Assembly: GCA_017551425.1 (NCBI GenBank)
Contig: JAFZLQ010000106.1
Coordinates: 4,123 to 68,122, forward strand
DNA length: 64,000 nucleotides
Reading direction: 5' to 3'
DNA from: Bacteroidales bacterium
Lineage (GTDB): Bacteria > Bacteroidota > Bacteroidia > Bacteroidales > UBA932
Position numbers and translations under genes: made by a program. Positions 48,320-56,167 of this stretch are shown here, piece by piece; position 1 is the stretch's first letter, and each line of letters opens with the position of its first letter. The notes under the pieces are model-generated. The model saw only the letters and a program-made list of their open reading frames with translations. It did not search any database and was not told the DNA's origin.

Positions 48320-50196
48320 TTTGCCGCTTCTAATCTGGGTTGGAAACAAGGATCTATCGCGTACAGTCCGTTCACGAGCTCCTTGACGGCCCTGGCGGGA
48401 ATGCCGCCGCCCTGGAACTGCTTGGACGTGGGTTTGCTGAACACCGTGCAGATGACGCTGTACCTGGGCTCGTCGGCGGGGAAGAATCCCACGAAGGTTC
48501 CCTGGTACTTGCGGCGTCCGTATTCGTCTTTGTACGAGCCCCCGGCGTAGGTGCCGAAGGAGGTTCCGGTCTTGCCCGCAACCTGGCACTTTGCGTCCTT
48601 GAGGCGGCGCGCCGTTCCTTCTTCGGTAACCGCCTTGAGCGCGCGCGTAAGCGTATCGGCCACTGCCTTGCTGCAGATGGTGGACATCAGCGCGGGCCCG
48701 CGGCGGCTCTTCACTACGCCGTCCTTCTCTATGTCTTCCACCAGGTAGGGCTTCATCATCTTGCCCTTGTTGGCGATGGCATTGTAGAACGTAAGTATGT
48801 GGAGAGGGGTTTCGCGTGTGCCGTAGCCGTATCCCATTACAGCCAGGTCGCTCATGCTCCAGTAGCGGTTCTTGTCTTTGGGCGAGGGGATGATGGGCGA
48901 GGCGAGGCCGGCGAGGTCGAAGTCGAAGGCTTCCGCCAGCTTGTAGCTGTGGATGTTCTCTATGAAGCGCATCGGCTTCTTGCTGTAGTTGTTCACCGCC
49001 AGCGAGCCGAATACGTAGTTGGAGGATATCTTGAAGCCGTCTATCACGGCGATGCTGTTGGTCTTGTGGATGCGCTCGTGGTCCAGGATGTGCACGTCCT
49101 GCGGGATGGTCTTCACGCCCTTGATGACGCCGTGGTTGGTGGGGATGGTCTCGTCGAGGCTCTTGATGTAGCCGTCGGAGAGCACCTGCATGAGCGTTAC
49201 GGTCTTGAAGACGCTGCCCGGCTCTATGGCGCGTCCGATGGCGAGGTTGCTCACTTCCTCGAAGTCAGTCGCGTCCCCGTCTCGGTAGAGGTTGACCATG
49301 GCCCTGATGGCGCCGGTGGCGCTTTCCATCAGCACCAGGCATGCGCCTTCGAGGTCGGTCTCCTCCTTGATCTCTTCGTAGAGGGCACGGGCCGCGATGT
49401 CCTGGTAGTCTATGTTGATGGTGGTGCGGATGTCCTTTCCGTCCTCCGCGCGCGTACGCGTACTGTCATTGTCCTGCACGCGCCCGTAGTCGGTCACCTT
49501 CAGCCACTCCTTGCCCTCCTGGCCGTGGAGCACGTAGTCGAACTTGCCCTCCAGGCCCACGTGGGTGTTGCCCACGGACGAGCTGTTGTCGCGCACGAAG
49601 CCAATGGTCCTGCGGGCCAGCTTGCCGTACGGATATATGCGGATGTTCTTCTGTTCGGCGATGAGGCCTCCCTTGTAGCGCGACTCGTTGAAGAGAGGGA
49701 AGGTCTTGATGCGGTTATAGACGTTGCGGTCCACCGGTTTGCCGAACTTGAGGTATTTCTTGCCGTTCCTGCGGCCGTCGCAGATGAGCTTGTAGTACTG
49801 GTCCGATGTCTTTTCCGGGAACACCTTGGCAAGCTCCACGCTCAGCTCGCGGGCCTTGTCGAGCCACTTGAGCTCGTTGTCTGCGCCGTTCTTCTTGTCT
49901 GCGGCGAACTCCTCCCGGCGCACGGTGCAGTCCATGGCTATCTGGTAGGTGGGGCAGGACATGGCGAGCAGACGCCCCTTGCTGTCTATTATGTTGCCGC
50001 GTACCGGCTCGATGGTGCGCGCGCGGCTTGTGGGGGTGAGGGCGGTTGCTATCTTGGGCTCGGGACGGAAGAATATCTGTATGCCCACGAGCTTCACGAA
50101 CAGCAGCACCGACGCGAGCAGCAGCAGCACGTATATGACGTACAGGATGACTCCTATACGGTCCCGGTTCTTCTTTATGTTGCCGCTCACGTCCAT
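48316..50196 (-). CDS. ftsI: Penicillin-binding protein, septal transpeptidase (FtsI/PBP3 type)
   Basis: The 626-aa class B PBP has an N-terminal transmembrane helix ('VILYVIYVLLLLASVLLFVKLVGI'), the dimerisation domain with 'RGNIIDSKGRLLA', and a transpeptidase domain: SxxK in 'EPGSVFKTV', SxN in 'ISSNYVFG' and KTG in 'VAGKTGTSFG'. It cross-links septal peptidoglycan with FtsW. It overlaps murE by 4 nt and follows ftsL by 1 nt. Confidence 0.95.
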   Translation of the reverse strand: MDVSGNIKKNRDRIGVILYVIYVLLLLASVLLFVKLVGIQIFFRPEPKIATALTPTSRARTIEPVRGNIIDSKGRLLAMSCPTYQIAMDCTVRREEFAADKKNGADNELKWLDKARELSVELAKVFPEKTSDQYYKLICDGRRNGKKYLKFGKPVDRNVYNRIKTFPLFNESRYKGGLIAEQKNIRIYPYGKLARRTIGFVRDNSSSVGNTHVGLEGKFDYVLHGQEGKEWLKVTDYGRVQDNDSTRTRAEDGKDIRTTINIDYQDIAARALYEEIKEETDLEGACLVLMESATGAIRAMVNLYRDGDATDFEEVSNLAIGRAIEPGSVFKTVTLMQVLSDGYIKSLDETIPTNHGVIKGVKTIPQDVHILDHERIHKTNSIAVIDGFKISSNYVFGSLAVNNYSKKPMRFIENIHSYKLAEAFDFDLAGLASPIIPSPKDKNRYWSMSDLAVMGYGYGTRETPLHILTFYNAIANKGKMMKPYLVEDIEKDGVVKSRRGPALMSTICSKAVADTLTRALKAVTEEGTARRLKDAKCQVAGKTGTSFGTYAGGSYKDEYGRRKYQGTFVGFFPADEPRYSVICTVFSKPTSKQFQGGGIPARAVKELVNGLYAIDPCFQPRLEAAK

Positions 50197-50197
50197 C

Positions 50198-50548
50198 TTA
50201 TTTTACAAGTATCGTTGCGGGCTCGGTGGGTTCCGTGACCTTTGAGCCCTTCTGTTCCAGCAGGTTGCGTACCGACGAGCGCTTGCTCAGGCTCACCAGG
50301 TCGAACACCTTCTGCGTATGTACTATCTCCAGCTCCCGCAGTTCCGCCTTGCCCTTCTCCACCTTGGTCATGGTGCCCTCTATCATCAGGGATATCCATA
50401 TTACCATGGCGATGAGGAAGAACGCATAGACGATATGGATGAAGTACTTGCCTATGTTGAGGCGGAGCAGGAACTCGCCCCTCAGCATAGCGCCAAGGCT
50501 GTTGGCCAGGCCTCTTCCGAGGTCCTGTATTTTCCATGTCTTGTCCAT
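50198..50548 (-). CDS. ftsL: FtsL-like cell division protein
   Basis: The 116-aa protein has a single central transmembrane helix ('YFIHIVYAFFLIAMVIWISLMI') followed by a periplasmic heptad-like region ('KVEKGKAELRELEIVHTQKVFDLVSL'), the FtsL plan. The position between rsmH and ftsI supports this. In Bacteroidota this protein is often annotated as a FtsL-like domain protein since sequence identity is low. Confidence 0.8.
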   Translation of the reverse strand: MDKTWKIQDLGRGLANSLGAMLRGEFLLRLNIGKYFIHIVYAFFLIAMVIWISLMIEGTMTKVEKGKAELRELEIVHTQKVFDLVSLSKRSSVRNLLEQKGSKVTEPTEPATILVK

Positions 50549-50549
50549 A

Positions 50550-51452
50550 TCAGTTCTTCTCCGCCACTCTCAGTTTTGCGCTGCGGGCGCGGGTGTTTTC
50601 GCTAATCTCCTTTTCCTCCGGAGTGGCGGGCTTGCGGCCCACTGGGCTCAGGGGGGCGGCGCTGCGGCCGTAAACGTCCTTCTCTTCCACTCCGTCCGTG
50701 CGGCCGCTGCGGATGAAGTTCTTCACCATGCGGTCTTCGAGGGAGTGGTAGGTTATAACGGCGAGGCGCCCGCCCTTGCGGAGCGATTTTGCAGCTCCTT
50801 CCAGGAATTTTTCGAGCGAGCGCATTTCGTCGTTGACCTCTATGCGAAGGGCCTGGTACACCTTTGCGAGGTATTTATGCTCCGCGAAAGAAGGCAGGGC
50901 TCCCGACACTGCATTGTCCAGGTCGCCGGTGGAGTGGATAGGAGCCTTCGCCCGTGCGGCTACGATGAGCTGCGCGAGCTTGCGGGCGTTATCGACCTCA
51001 CCGTAGATTTTAAGGATCCTTTCCAATTCTTCTTGCGTATAAGAATTGACAATGTCAGCAGCGGTTTTAGCGCCCTGCACATTCATTCGCATATCGAGGG
51101 GACCGTCAAAGCGGAAGGAGAATCCGCGCTCGGCAGTATCGAACTGGTGAGAGCTGACTCCCAGGTCGGCAAGGATGCCGTCCAGGCCTTGGGGGGCCTC
51201 GATCAGAGCATAGTTATGTATGAATCTGAAATTATTGTGTATCAGCGTGAAACGCGGGTCCTGCGGGGCGTTGGCAAGGGCGTCTGCATCGCGGTCGAAG
51301 GCGAGCAGGCGGCCGTTTGCGTCCAGCCTCGAGAGGATCTCGCGTGAGTGGCCGCCGCCACCGAAAGTGGCGTCGGCATAGTGCCCCGACGGATTGGTCA
51401 CCAGGGCGTCTACACTTTGCTGCAGGAGTACGGGGTTGTGATATTCGCTCAT
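50550..51452 (-). CDS. rsmH: 16S rRNA (cytosine1402-N4)-methyltransferase
   Basis: The 300-aa SAM-dependent methyltransferase has the motif I 'YADATFGGGGHSREIL', 'DGILADLGVSSHQFD' and 'GRLAVITYHSLEDRMVK'. It modifies C1402 of 16S rRNA. It lies 12 nt after mraZ. Confidence 0.96.
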   Translation of the reverse strand: MSEYHNPVLLQQSVDALVTNPSGHYADATFGGGGHSREILSRLDANGRLLAFDRDADALANAPQDPRFTLIHNNFRFIHNYALIEAPQGLDGILADLGVSSHQFDTAERGFSFRFDGPLDMRMNVQGAKTAADIVNSYTQEELERILKIYGEVDNARKLAQLIVAARAKAPIHSTGDLDNAVSGALPSFAEHKYLAKVYQALRIEVNDEMRSLEKFLEGAAKSLRKGGRLAVITYHSLEDRMVKNFIRSGRTDGVEEKDVYGRSAAPLSPVGRKPATPEEKEISENTRARSAKLRVAEKN

Positions 51453-51464
51453 TGCCTGCTTCTC

Positions 51465-51914
51465 CTACTGGCGGGAGAGGCTTCTGGCAATGGCTACAAA
51501 TTTCTGGTTGGGTATGCGGGACTGCTCGTAAGATTCCTTCGCCCATACTTCAAGCTTGCTGCCAATGCCGAGGAAAACCACTTCCTTGGTTACACCGATT
51601 GCGTCAAGAAGATTACGGGGGATGGATATGCGTCCCAGTTTGGCGTCCGGCTCGACCACTTCTATGCCCCGCATGTATTCTCTCCAGAACTGGACATGCT
51701 CGTCATTGAAGAAGTCGAGTTTGGCCTTGGTATCTTCGGCCTCGGACGTCCACGCTTCGTACGTGGACATCTCCAGGTAATCGTCGAAGATTCCTTTTTT
51801 GATTACAAACCTCATATCTCCACCCACCGGCATGGCACGCCGCACGGCGGCCGGGAGGACAAGCCTGCCCTTGTCGTCCACCTTTGCGGAGTATGTACCG
51901 ATGAATGTGACCAT
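51465..51914 (-). CDS. mraZ: Transcriptional regulator MraZ
   Basis: The 149-aa protein (start 51914, 'MVTFIGTYSAKVDDKGRLVLPAAVRRAM') has the two AbrB-like SpoVT/MraZ halves, the second being 'LGRISIPRNLLDAIGV'. It is the first gene of the dcw operon and usually represses it. An upstream extension to 51989 (no domain, crosses the promoter) is rejected. A possible -7 box is at 51943-51936. Confidence 0.95.
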   Translation of the reverse strand: MVTFIGTYSAKVDDKGRLVLPAAVRRAMPVGGDMRFVIKKGIFDDYLEMSTYEAWTSEAEDTKAKLDFFNDEHVQFWREYMRGIEVVEPDAKLGRISIPRNLLDAIGVTKEVVFLGIGSKLEVWAKESYEQSRIPNQKFVAIARSLSRQ

Positions 51915-51935
51915 AATTATTCTTATACGCAATTG

Positions 51936-51943
51936 CAAAGATA
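51936..51943 (-). promoter_or_regulatory. -7 box of the mraZ-gltX operon
   Basis: TATCTTTG on the minus strand, 21 nt upstream of the mraZ start. The region upstream is AT-rich with no TTG at the expected spacing. No other promoter was seen for this 13-gene operon down to gltX. Confidence 0.55.
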
Positions 51944-52007
51944 CAAAGAATTTTTCCACTTTATTACATTTATTTACAATTTTTTCCACAATTTATCAAC
52001 AACACAT

Positions 52008-52039
52008 AAAAAACAGGCCCCGCAGAGCTACGGAGCCTG
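52008..52039 (-). terminator. Intrinsic terminator of the rpoN-region operon
   Basis: On the minus strand CAGGCTCCG (52039-52031) pairs with CGGGGCCTG (52022-52014), nine base pairs with one G-T pair and an 8-nt loop, followed by TTTTTT (52013-52008). It lies about 20 nt after the last gene. Confidence 0.82.
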
Positions 52040-52061
52040 GACTCAGTCGTGTAAATAAATG

Positions 52062-52721
52062 CTATTCCGCCCAGCTGCGGAGCAGGGAGACGGCGTCGGA
52101 AACTGTCTCGGGAACCGTATTGCCGGCCACGAAGTATGCGTCTATGTCTGCCTTGCGGGCGGGGAACAGGCGCTTGAGATTGCGTTTGTTCAGCGGATAG
52201 ATCACCTCTTCCTTGTATAAATATAGTATTTCTGACACGTCGTACGGCACCGGACCGTAGATGTTGTAGGCAACGCCGTCAACATACATGGAAGAGCTTT
52301 CCCGGATGGAACTTGTCTGTGATGTGGTGCCGTAGGCGCCCTGCTTGGCGCCCTTGAAGGTTTTGACCTCACGCTTGAGGGCGATGCCGAATCCTGTCCC
52401 GACGGGGTAGAAGCGATAGAAAACGCCCTGGTTGTGAATGAATGTGACAGTGTCTATCTTTACCATCGCCACATTGTCTATGTCGGAGGCGGCCATTTCC
52501 TTGCCGTTCTTGTCCATGAAGCGGAGCGTGTTGTCCACCGCGCAGATGTTGAGCCGGCCCTGCGCCGGGCGCTGGCCGTTGAAATAGACCATGCCCTCGG
52601 CGAAGTCCGGCATGAGATAATACACATCCCTGGGGATGCCGTTGTCTTCCTGCGCTGCGGCTCCCGCCTGCATCAGAACAAGCAGGCCGGCTGCCAGTAA
52701 ATATCTGAGTTTAAGGCTCAT
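52062..52721 (-). CDS. Exported protein of unknown function
   Basis: The 219-aa product starts at 52721 ('MSLKLRYLLAAGLLVLMQAGAAAQ', a classical signal peptide). The mature part has 'MVYFNGQRPAQGRLNICAVDNTLRF' and 'NKRNLKRLFPARKADIDAYFVAG' and no known domain. It is the last gene of the operon, 5 nt after rpoN and 22 nt before the terminator. The open frame continues far upstream through rpoN in a different frame, which is a shadow. Confidence 0.75.
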   Translation of the reverse strand: MSLKLRYLLAAGLLVLMQAGAAAQEDNGIPRDVYYLMPDFAEGMVYFNGQRPAQGRLNICAVDNTLRFMDKNGKEMAASDIDNVAMVKIDTVTFIHNQGVFYRFYPVGTGFGIALKREVKTFKGAKQGAYGTTSQTSSIRESSSMYVDGVAYNIYGPVPYDVSEILYLYKEEVIYPLNKRNLKRLFPARKADIDAYFVAGNTVPETVSDAVSLLRSWAE

Positions 52722-52726
52722 TATTG

Positions 52727-54130
52727 CTAAATCTCCTTGCGCCAGCGGGCGAGGGGGATGCCCAGGACGCTGCGATACTTTGCGATGGTACGGCGTGCGA
52801 CCTTGTAGCCCCGTTTCTCCATTTCCACCACAAGCTGCTCGTCTGTGAGCGGCTTGCGTTTGTTTTCGCCGTCCACGCATTCCTGCAGGGCTTTTTTGAG
52901 CTCGCGGGTGGATACTTCCTCGCCCTCTGAATTCTCCATGCCCTCGGAGAAGAAGTACTTGAGGGGGAAGATGCCGAAGTGGGTCTCGATGAACTTGCTG
53001 CTCACCACGCGGCTGATGGTGGAGATGTCGAAGCCTGTCTTTTCCGCTATGTCCTTGAGGACCATGGGGCGCAGGTTGCTCTCGTCTCCGTCTATGAAGT
53101 AGTCGTGCTGGTAGTCGAGTATGGCGCGCATGGTCTTGCTGAGGGTGTTCTGGCGCTGCTTGAGGGCCTCTACGAACCATTTTGCCGAATCCAGCTTCTG
53201 CTTCACGAAGGTCGCAGCCTCTTTCTGGGCGCGCTCAGAGCTGCCCTTGGCCTCCAGCAGGAGGTCTGCGTATTTCTTGTTCACCCTTATCTCCGGCACG
53301 TTGAAGCGCGGCATGGTGAAGTCCAGCACGCCGTCGTGCTCTTCCAGGATGAAGTCGGGAACTATCTGGCGTGACTGGTCGTCGTAGGAATCGTCAACCT
53401 GGCCGCCGGGGGAGGGGTTCAGCTTGACTATCCTGCCGAAGGCCGCCTTGAGCTCGTCCTCGCTGATTCCGAGCTTCGCCTGTATCTTCTGGAAATGCTT
53501 GTTGGAGAAGTCCTGGAAGCATTCGTCTACTATGCGGATGGCGTTTTCCACCTCCGGGGTGCGGCGCAGGGCCCTGAGCTGTATGAGCAGGCACTCCTGA
53601 AGGTCGCGCGCCCCCACGCCCACCGGCTCGAAGTCCTGGATTACGGCGAGCATGCGCTCCACCTCCTCCGGGGTGGCCTCAATGCCCGCACGGAAGGCCA
53701 GGTCGTCCACCATGTTGTCTATGCTGCGGCGCAGGTAGCCGTCGTCGTCGAGGCTGCCTATTATGAAAGACGCCACCTCATGCTCATGGGGAGTAAGGTT
53801 GCGGTATCCCAGCTGCCTCTGGAGGCTCTGGGTGAAGCCTTCCTTAACTGAGAAGGTATTGTATTCGGGACGGGGATCCTTGCCCCAGTTGTTGACTTTC
53901 AGGCGGTATGCGGGGATGTCGCCGTCTTCTTTCAATGAGTCGATGGAGACCTCGCGGCGCTCCTCCTCGCTTTCCGGATCGGGCTCGTCGTCAAGCACGG
54001 GATTGCTTTCAAGCTCGGCGCGCACTTTCTGTTCCAGGTCCTGAATTGGGAGCTCGATGAGCTTGATTGTCTGGATCTGGAGGGGCGAGAGCTTCTGCTG
54101 CTGCTTGAGTTCGAGGCCGGTCTTGATCAT
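52727..54130 (-). CDS. rpoN: RNA polymerase sigma-54 factor
   Basis: The 467-aa protein has the Gln-rich N-terminal activator region ('LELKQQQKLSPLQIQTIKL'), the core-binding domain, and the C-terminal RpoN box 'ARRTIAKYRSVLGIPLARWRKEI'. It directs RNA polymerase to -24/-12 promoters with bacterial enhancer-binding proteins. Sigma-54 targets were not visible in this window. Confidence 0.96.
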   Translation of the reverse strand: MIKTGLELKQQQKLSPLQIQTIKLIELPIQDLEQKVRAELESNPVLDDEPDPESEEERREVSIDSLKEDGDIPAYRLKVNNWGKDPRPEYNTFSVKEGFTQSLQRQLGYRNLTPHEHEVASFIIGSLDDDGYLRRSIDNMVDDLAFRAGIEATPEEVERMLAVIQDFEPVGVGARDLQECLLIQLRALRRTPEVENAIRIVDECFQDFSNKHFQKIQAKLGISEDELKAAFGRIVKLNPSPGGQVDDSYDDQSRQIVPDFILEEHDGVLDFTMPRFNVPEIRVNKKYADLLLEAKGSSERAQKEAATFVKQKLDSAKWFVEALKQRQNTLSKTMRAILDYQHDYFIDGDESNLRPMVLKDIAEKTGFDISTISRVVSSKFIETHFGIFPLKYFFSEGMENSEGEEVSTRELKKALQECVDGENKRKPLTDEQLVVEMEKRGYKVARRTIAKYRSVLGIPLARWRKEI

Positions 54131-54133
54131 CTG

Positions 54134-54583
54134 CTACTGGTTTCTGACTATGAACGCGGTGGGGAACTCCTGCTGTATGGACTTCAGGGCCGCGGAGGCG
54201 TCCGCTTTGGTCGAGTAATTGCCCACCGTAACCTTGAAAAAAGGATTGCTGTATGTGCGTGAAACCGGCACGCCGGGGTGCGAATTGCGGAATTTGGCCG
54301 CCGCCGCCTCGGAACCGCTGCGTGCGCCCTGGCCGCTGTCGAAGTAGATGCGTATGCTGTAGGTCTGGTCTCCCAGGCCGGAAGCGGTGCGGCGGGCGTT
54401 GCGTTCCACATGTGCGGCCATCGCCGCCTCCACCTCGGGACTCTGGTGCACTGTCACGAATTCCGAGAGATTCCCGAACACGTCGTATGCGGGCTCCGCC
54501 GGGGTGTCGTCCTGTTGCTGCACCTGGGCGAAAGCAATGCTGCAGACCGCCAGGGCCGCGATTGTGAGTATAAAGCGTCTCAT
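54134..54583 (-). CDS. SPOR-domain exported protein
   Basis: The 149-aa protein has a signal peptide ('MRRFILTIAALAVCSIAFAQ') and a C-terminal SPOR domain ('YSIRIYFDSGQGARSGSEAAAAKF ... FFKVTVGNYSTKADASAALKSI'). SPOR domains bind glycan strands lacking stem peptides, mostly at division sites. It overlaps the preceding gene by 4 nt and lies 3 nt before rpoN. Confidence 0.88.
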   Translation of the reverse strand: MRRFILTIAALAVCSIAFAQVQQQDDTPAEPAYDVFGNLSEFVTVHQSPEVEAAMAAHVERNARRTASGLGDQTYSIRIYFDSGQGARSGSEAAAAKFRNSHPGVPVSRTYSNPFFKVTVGNYSTKADASAALKSIQQEFPTAFIVRNQ

Positions 54584-55050
54584 ATCCTGTCTAGCAAATC
54601 CTTGAGTGGTATGTCTGTATATTCGAAATCCTTGCCAAGACCGCTTTTGAGCACTCCGCGGAAGCGGACGTCGGCCGTCATGGGATCCAGGTAACTGGGC
54701 TGGCTGAAGAGCGTAAGCAGCTGGAAAGGATTGAAACTGCCGTCTATGCTGCCGTGTACCACGATGTTATAGACTTTCTGCGTACGCGGCTCCAGGGTAA
54801 CGTCGTCGGCCGTGAAGTGCAGGCAGGGCTCGCCGTCCATCTTTACGGTTGCTTCCATTTGGGTGAGGGTGACCTGCACGGTAGGGTTGTCGATGCCTAT
54901 GTCCAGGGCTGCGTCTATGGACGACAGGCCGCGGGGCGATAGCTCCACGAGGTCGCACGACGTAACCTTGATATCCTGGAAAGACTTGCAGCACGAACCC
55001 AGGAGAACGGCGGCAAACAGCGTCAGGAGTATTCCGGCAATCTTTTTCAT
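54580..55050 (-). CDS. Small lipoprotein, LEA-type fold possible
   Basis: The 156-aa product starts at 55050 with a lipoprotein signal ('MKKIAGILLTLFAAVLLGSC', lipobox L-G-S-C). The body ('VELSPRGLSSIDAALDIGIDNPTVQVTLTQMEATV') resembles the LEA type 2 / WHy-like fold in which paired beta-strands follow a 'GID NP' segment. Function unknown. The gene 26 nt upstream is also a lipoprotein. Confidence 0.7.
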   Translation of the reverse strand: MKKIAGILLTLFAAVLLGSCCKSFQDIKVTSCDLVELSPRGLSSIDAALDIGIDNPTVQVTLTQMEATVKMDGEPCLHFTADDVTLEPRTQKVYNIVVHGSIDGSFNPFQLLTLFSQPSYLDPMTADVRFRGVLKSGLGKDFEYTDIPLKDLLDRI

Positions 55051-55076
55051 CTTTCTGCAAATATAGCCAAAATCTC

Positions 55077-55715
55077 TCAAATCTTAACTTTCCCGGCGCT
55101 GGACGAGCTGTTTCCGTCCCATGACCAGTCGATCTTTATGGCGATGGAATCGCGCTCCGGCAGCAGGCCGTCAAGATTGAAGGAAGTATAAAAACCGTAA
55201 TCCACGAGGGCGAGGGTCTCTTCTGCGCCCTCCGCGAAATTGTGCGTGAGGGTGAAGTACAGGGTGTCGGCCACCGACGCTTCCTCGTCGAACGCAAGGT
55301 TGATGCGGTGCAGGCCGGCGCCGTCCTCCCTTACGCTTATCACGTTGTACATGTTGATGCAGCGGCCGCCGTACCATGCGTCGGAAATCCTGATGGGGAA
55401 TGCGCCGAGGCTGTCGGGAAGTTCTCCCTTATAGACCACCGGCTTCTTGTACAGGGGTACGAGGTACGACTGCAGGCGGGCCTGGTAGGTTGAATCCGCT
55501 ACTGACTTGAGCACGTCGAATATGGCGACGACCCTTTCTGCGCCGTTCCAGTCGGTTTTCTCCTCAAAAAAGTAGGTGTTGCCGTCGTCACCGAAAAGGG
55601 AGCCGTCCGGGTTGGGGAAGCCCATGGTGAATACCCGGTACTGGAAAGGGTCCGGATTGTTGCATGCGGTCAGAAGCGCTGCGGCAAGCAGCAGGAGTCG
55701 TATTGTCCTTTTCAT
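55077..55715 (-). CDS. NigD-like lipoprotein
   Basis: The 212-aa product has a lipobox ('MKRTIRLLLLAAALLTAC', L-T-A-C) and a mature part resembling NigD-type Bacteroidales lipoproteins: beta-rich, 'RVFTMGFPNPDGSLFGDDGNTYFFEE' and 'INLAFDEEASVADTLYFTLTHN'. The role of this family in outer-membrane processes is not settled. It overlaps the Fur-like gene by 4 nt. Confidence 0.6.
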   Translation of the reverse strand: MKRTIRLLLLAAALLTACNNPDPFQYRVFTMGFPNPDGSLFGDDGNTYFFEEKTDWNGAERVVAIFDVLKSVADSTYQARLQSYLVPLYKKPVVYKGELPDSLGAFPIRISDAWYGGRCINMYNVISVREDGAGLHRINLAFDEEASVADTLYFTLTHNFAEGAEETLALVDYGFYTSFNLDGLLPERDSIAIKIDWSWDGNSSSSAGKVKI

Positions 55716-56167
55716 GCTTTCCTTCTTTTTGTGGGACGGCAGATGATCTGAATGTCTATGTCGTCGATATGATAGCCCCTGAAGCGGTGGCCGGTGAGAC
55801 CGGCGGAGACCTCCTGCAGAAGGTCGTCGGCCTCCACATCGACGAATTCTCCCGTCACCGAATCGTACAGGTGCAGGTGGCGCCAGGCGTTAATGTCGAA
55901 CACTATGCGTCCGTTGCAGCTGTAGCGGCGGGCGTAGATGCCTTTGTCGGCAAGGCCCGAGAGGATGTTGTAAACCGTCGATCTGGCTATCCTGCATTCG
56001 GCGCCCGCCTTAACGGCCTCGTAAACGGAGTCTGCGTCGGCGTGTATCATGCCGAGCATGGCCTTGTGTACCGCCAGCCGCTGGGGCGTAAGCTTGAGCC
56101 CGTACGTTTCCAGCATGCGGGAGAAGGTGTCGAGATCCGCCGGACGGCGTTTGTGCCCTTTTCTCAT
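55712..56167 (-). CDS. Fur/PerR-family regulator without the zinc-binding CxxC pairs
   Basis: The 151-aa protein (start 56167, 'MRKGHKRRPADLDTFSRMLETYGLKLTPQRLAVHKAML') has the family's winged helix ('CRIARSTVYNILSGLADKGIYARRYSCNGRIVFD'). In the dimerisation domain the usual His/Cys site reads 'AWRHLHLYDSVTGEFVDV' and the typical CxxC pairs are absent. PerR-like sensing through His/Asp remains possible, but structural zinc is lost. It overlaps recN by 4 nt. Confidence 0.78.
   Translation of the reverse strand: MRKGHKRRPADLDTFSRMLETYGLKLTPQRLAVHKAMLGMIHADADSVYEAVKAGAECRIARSTVYNILSGLADKGIYARRYSCNGRIVFDINAWRHLHLYDSVTGEFVDVEADDLLQEVSAGLTGHRFRGYHIDDIDIQIICRPTKRRKA

Noticed and set aside
48319..48589. 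N-terminal extension of MurE
   Set aside because: The extra 90 residues are the ftsI coding region read in another frame; the Mur ligase domain begins at 48319.
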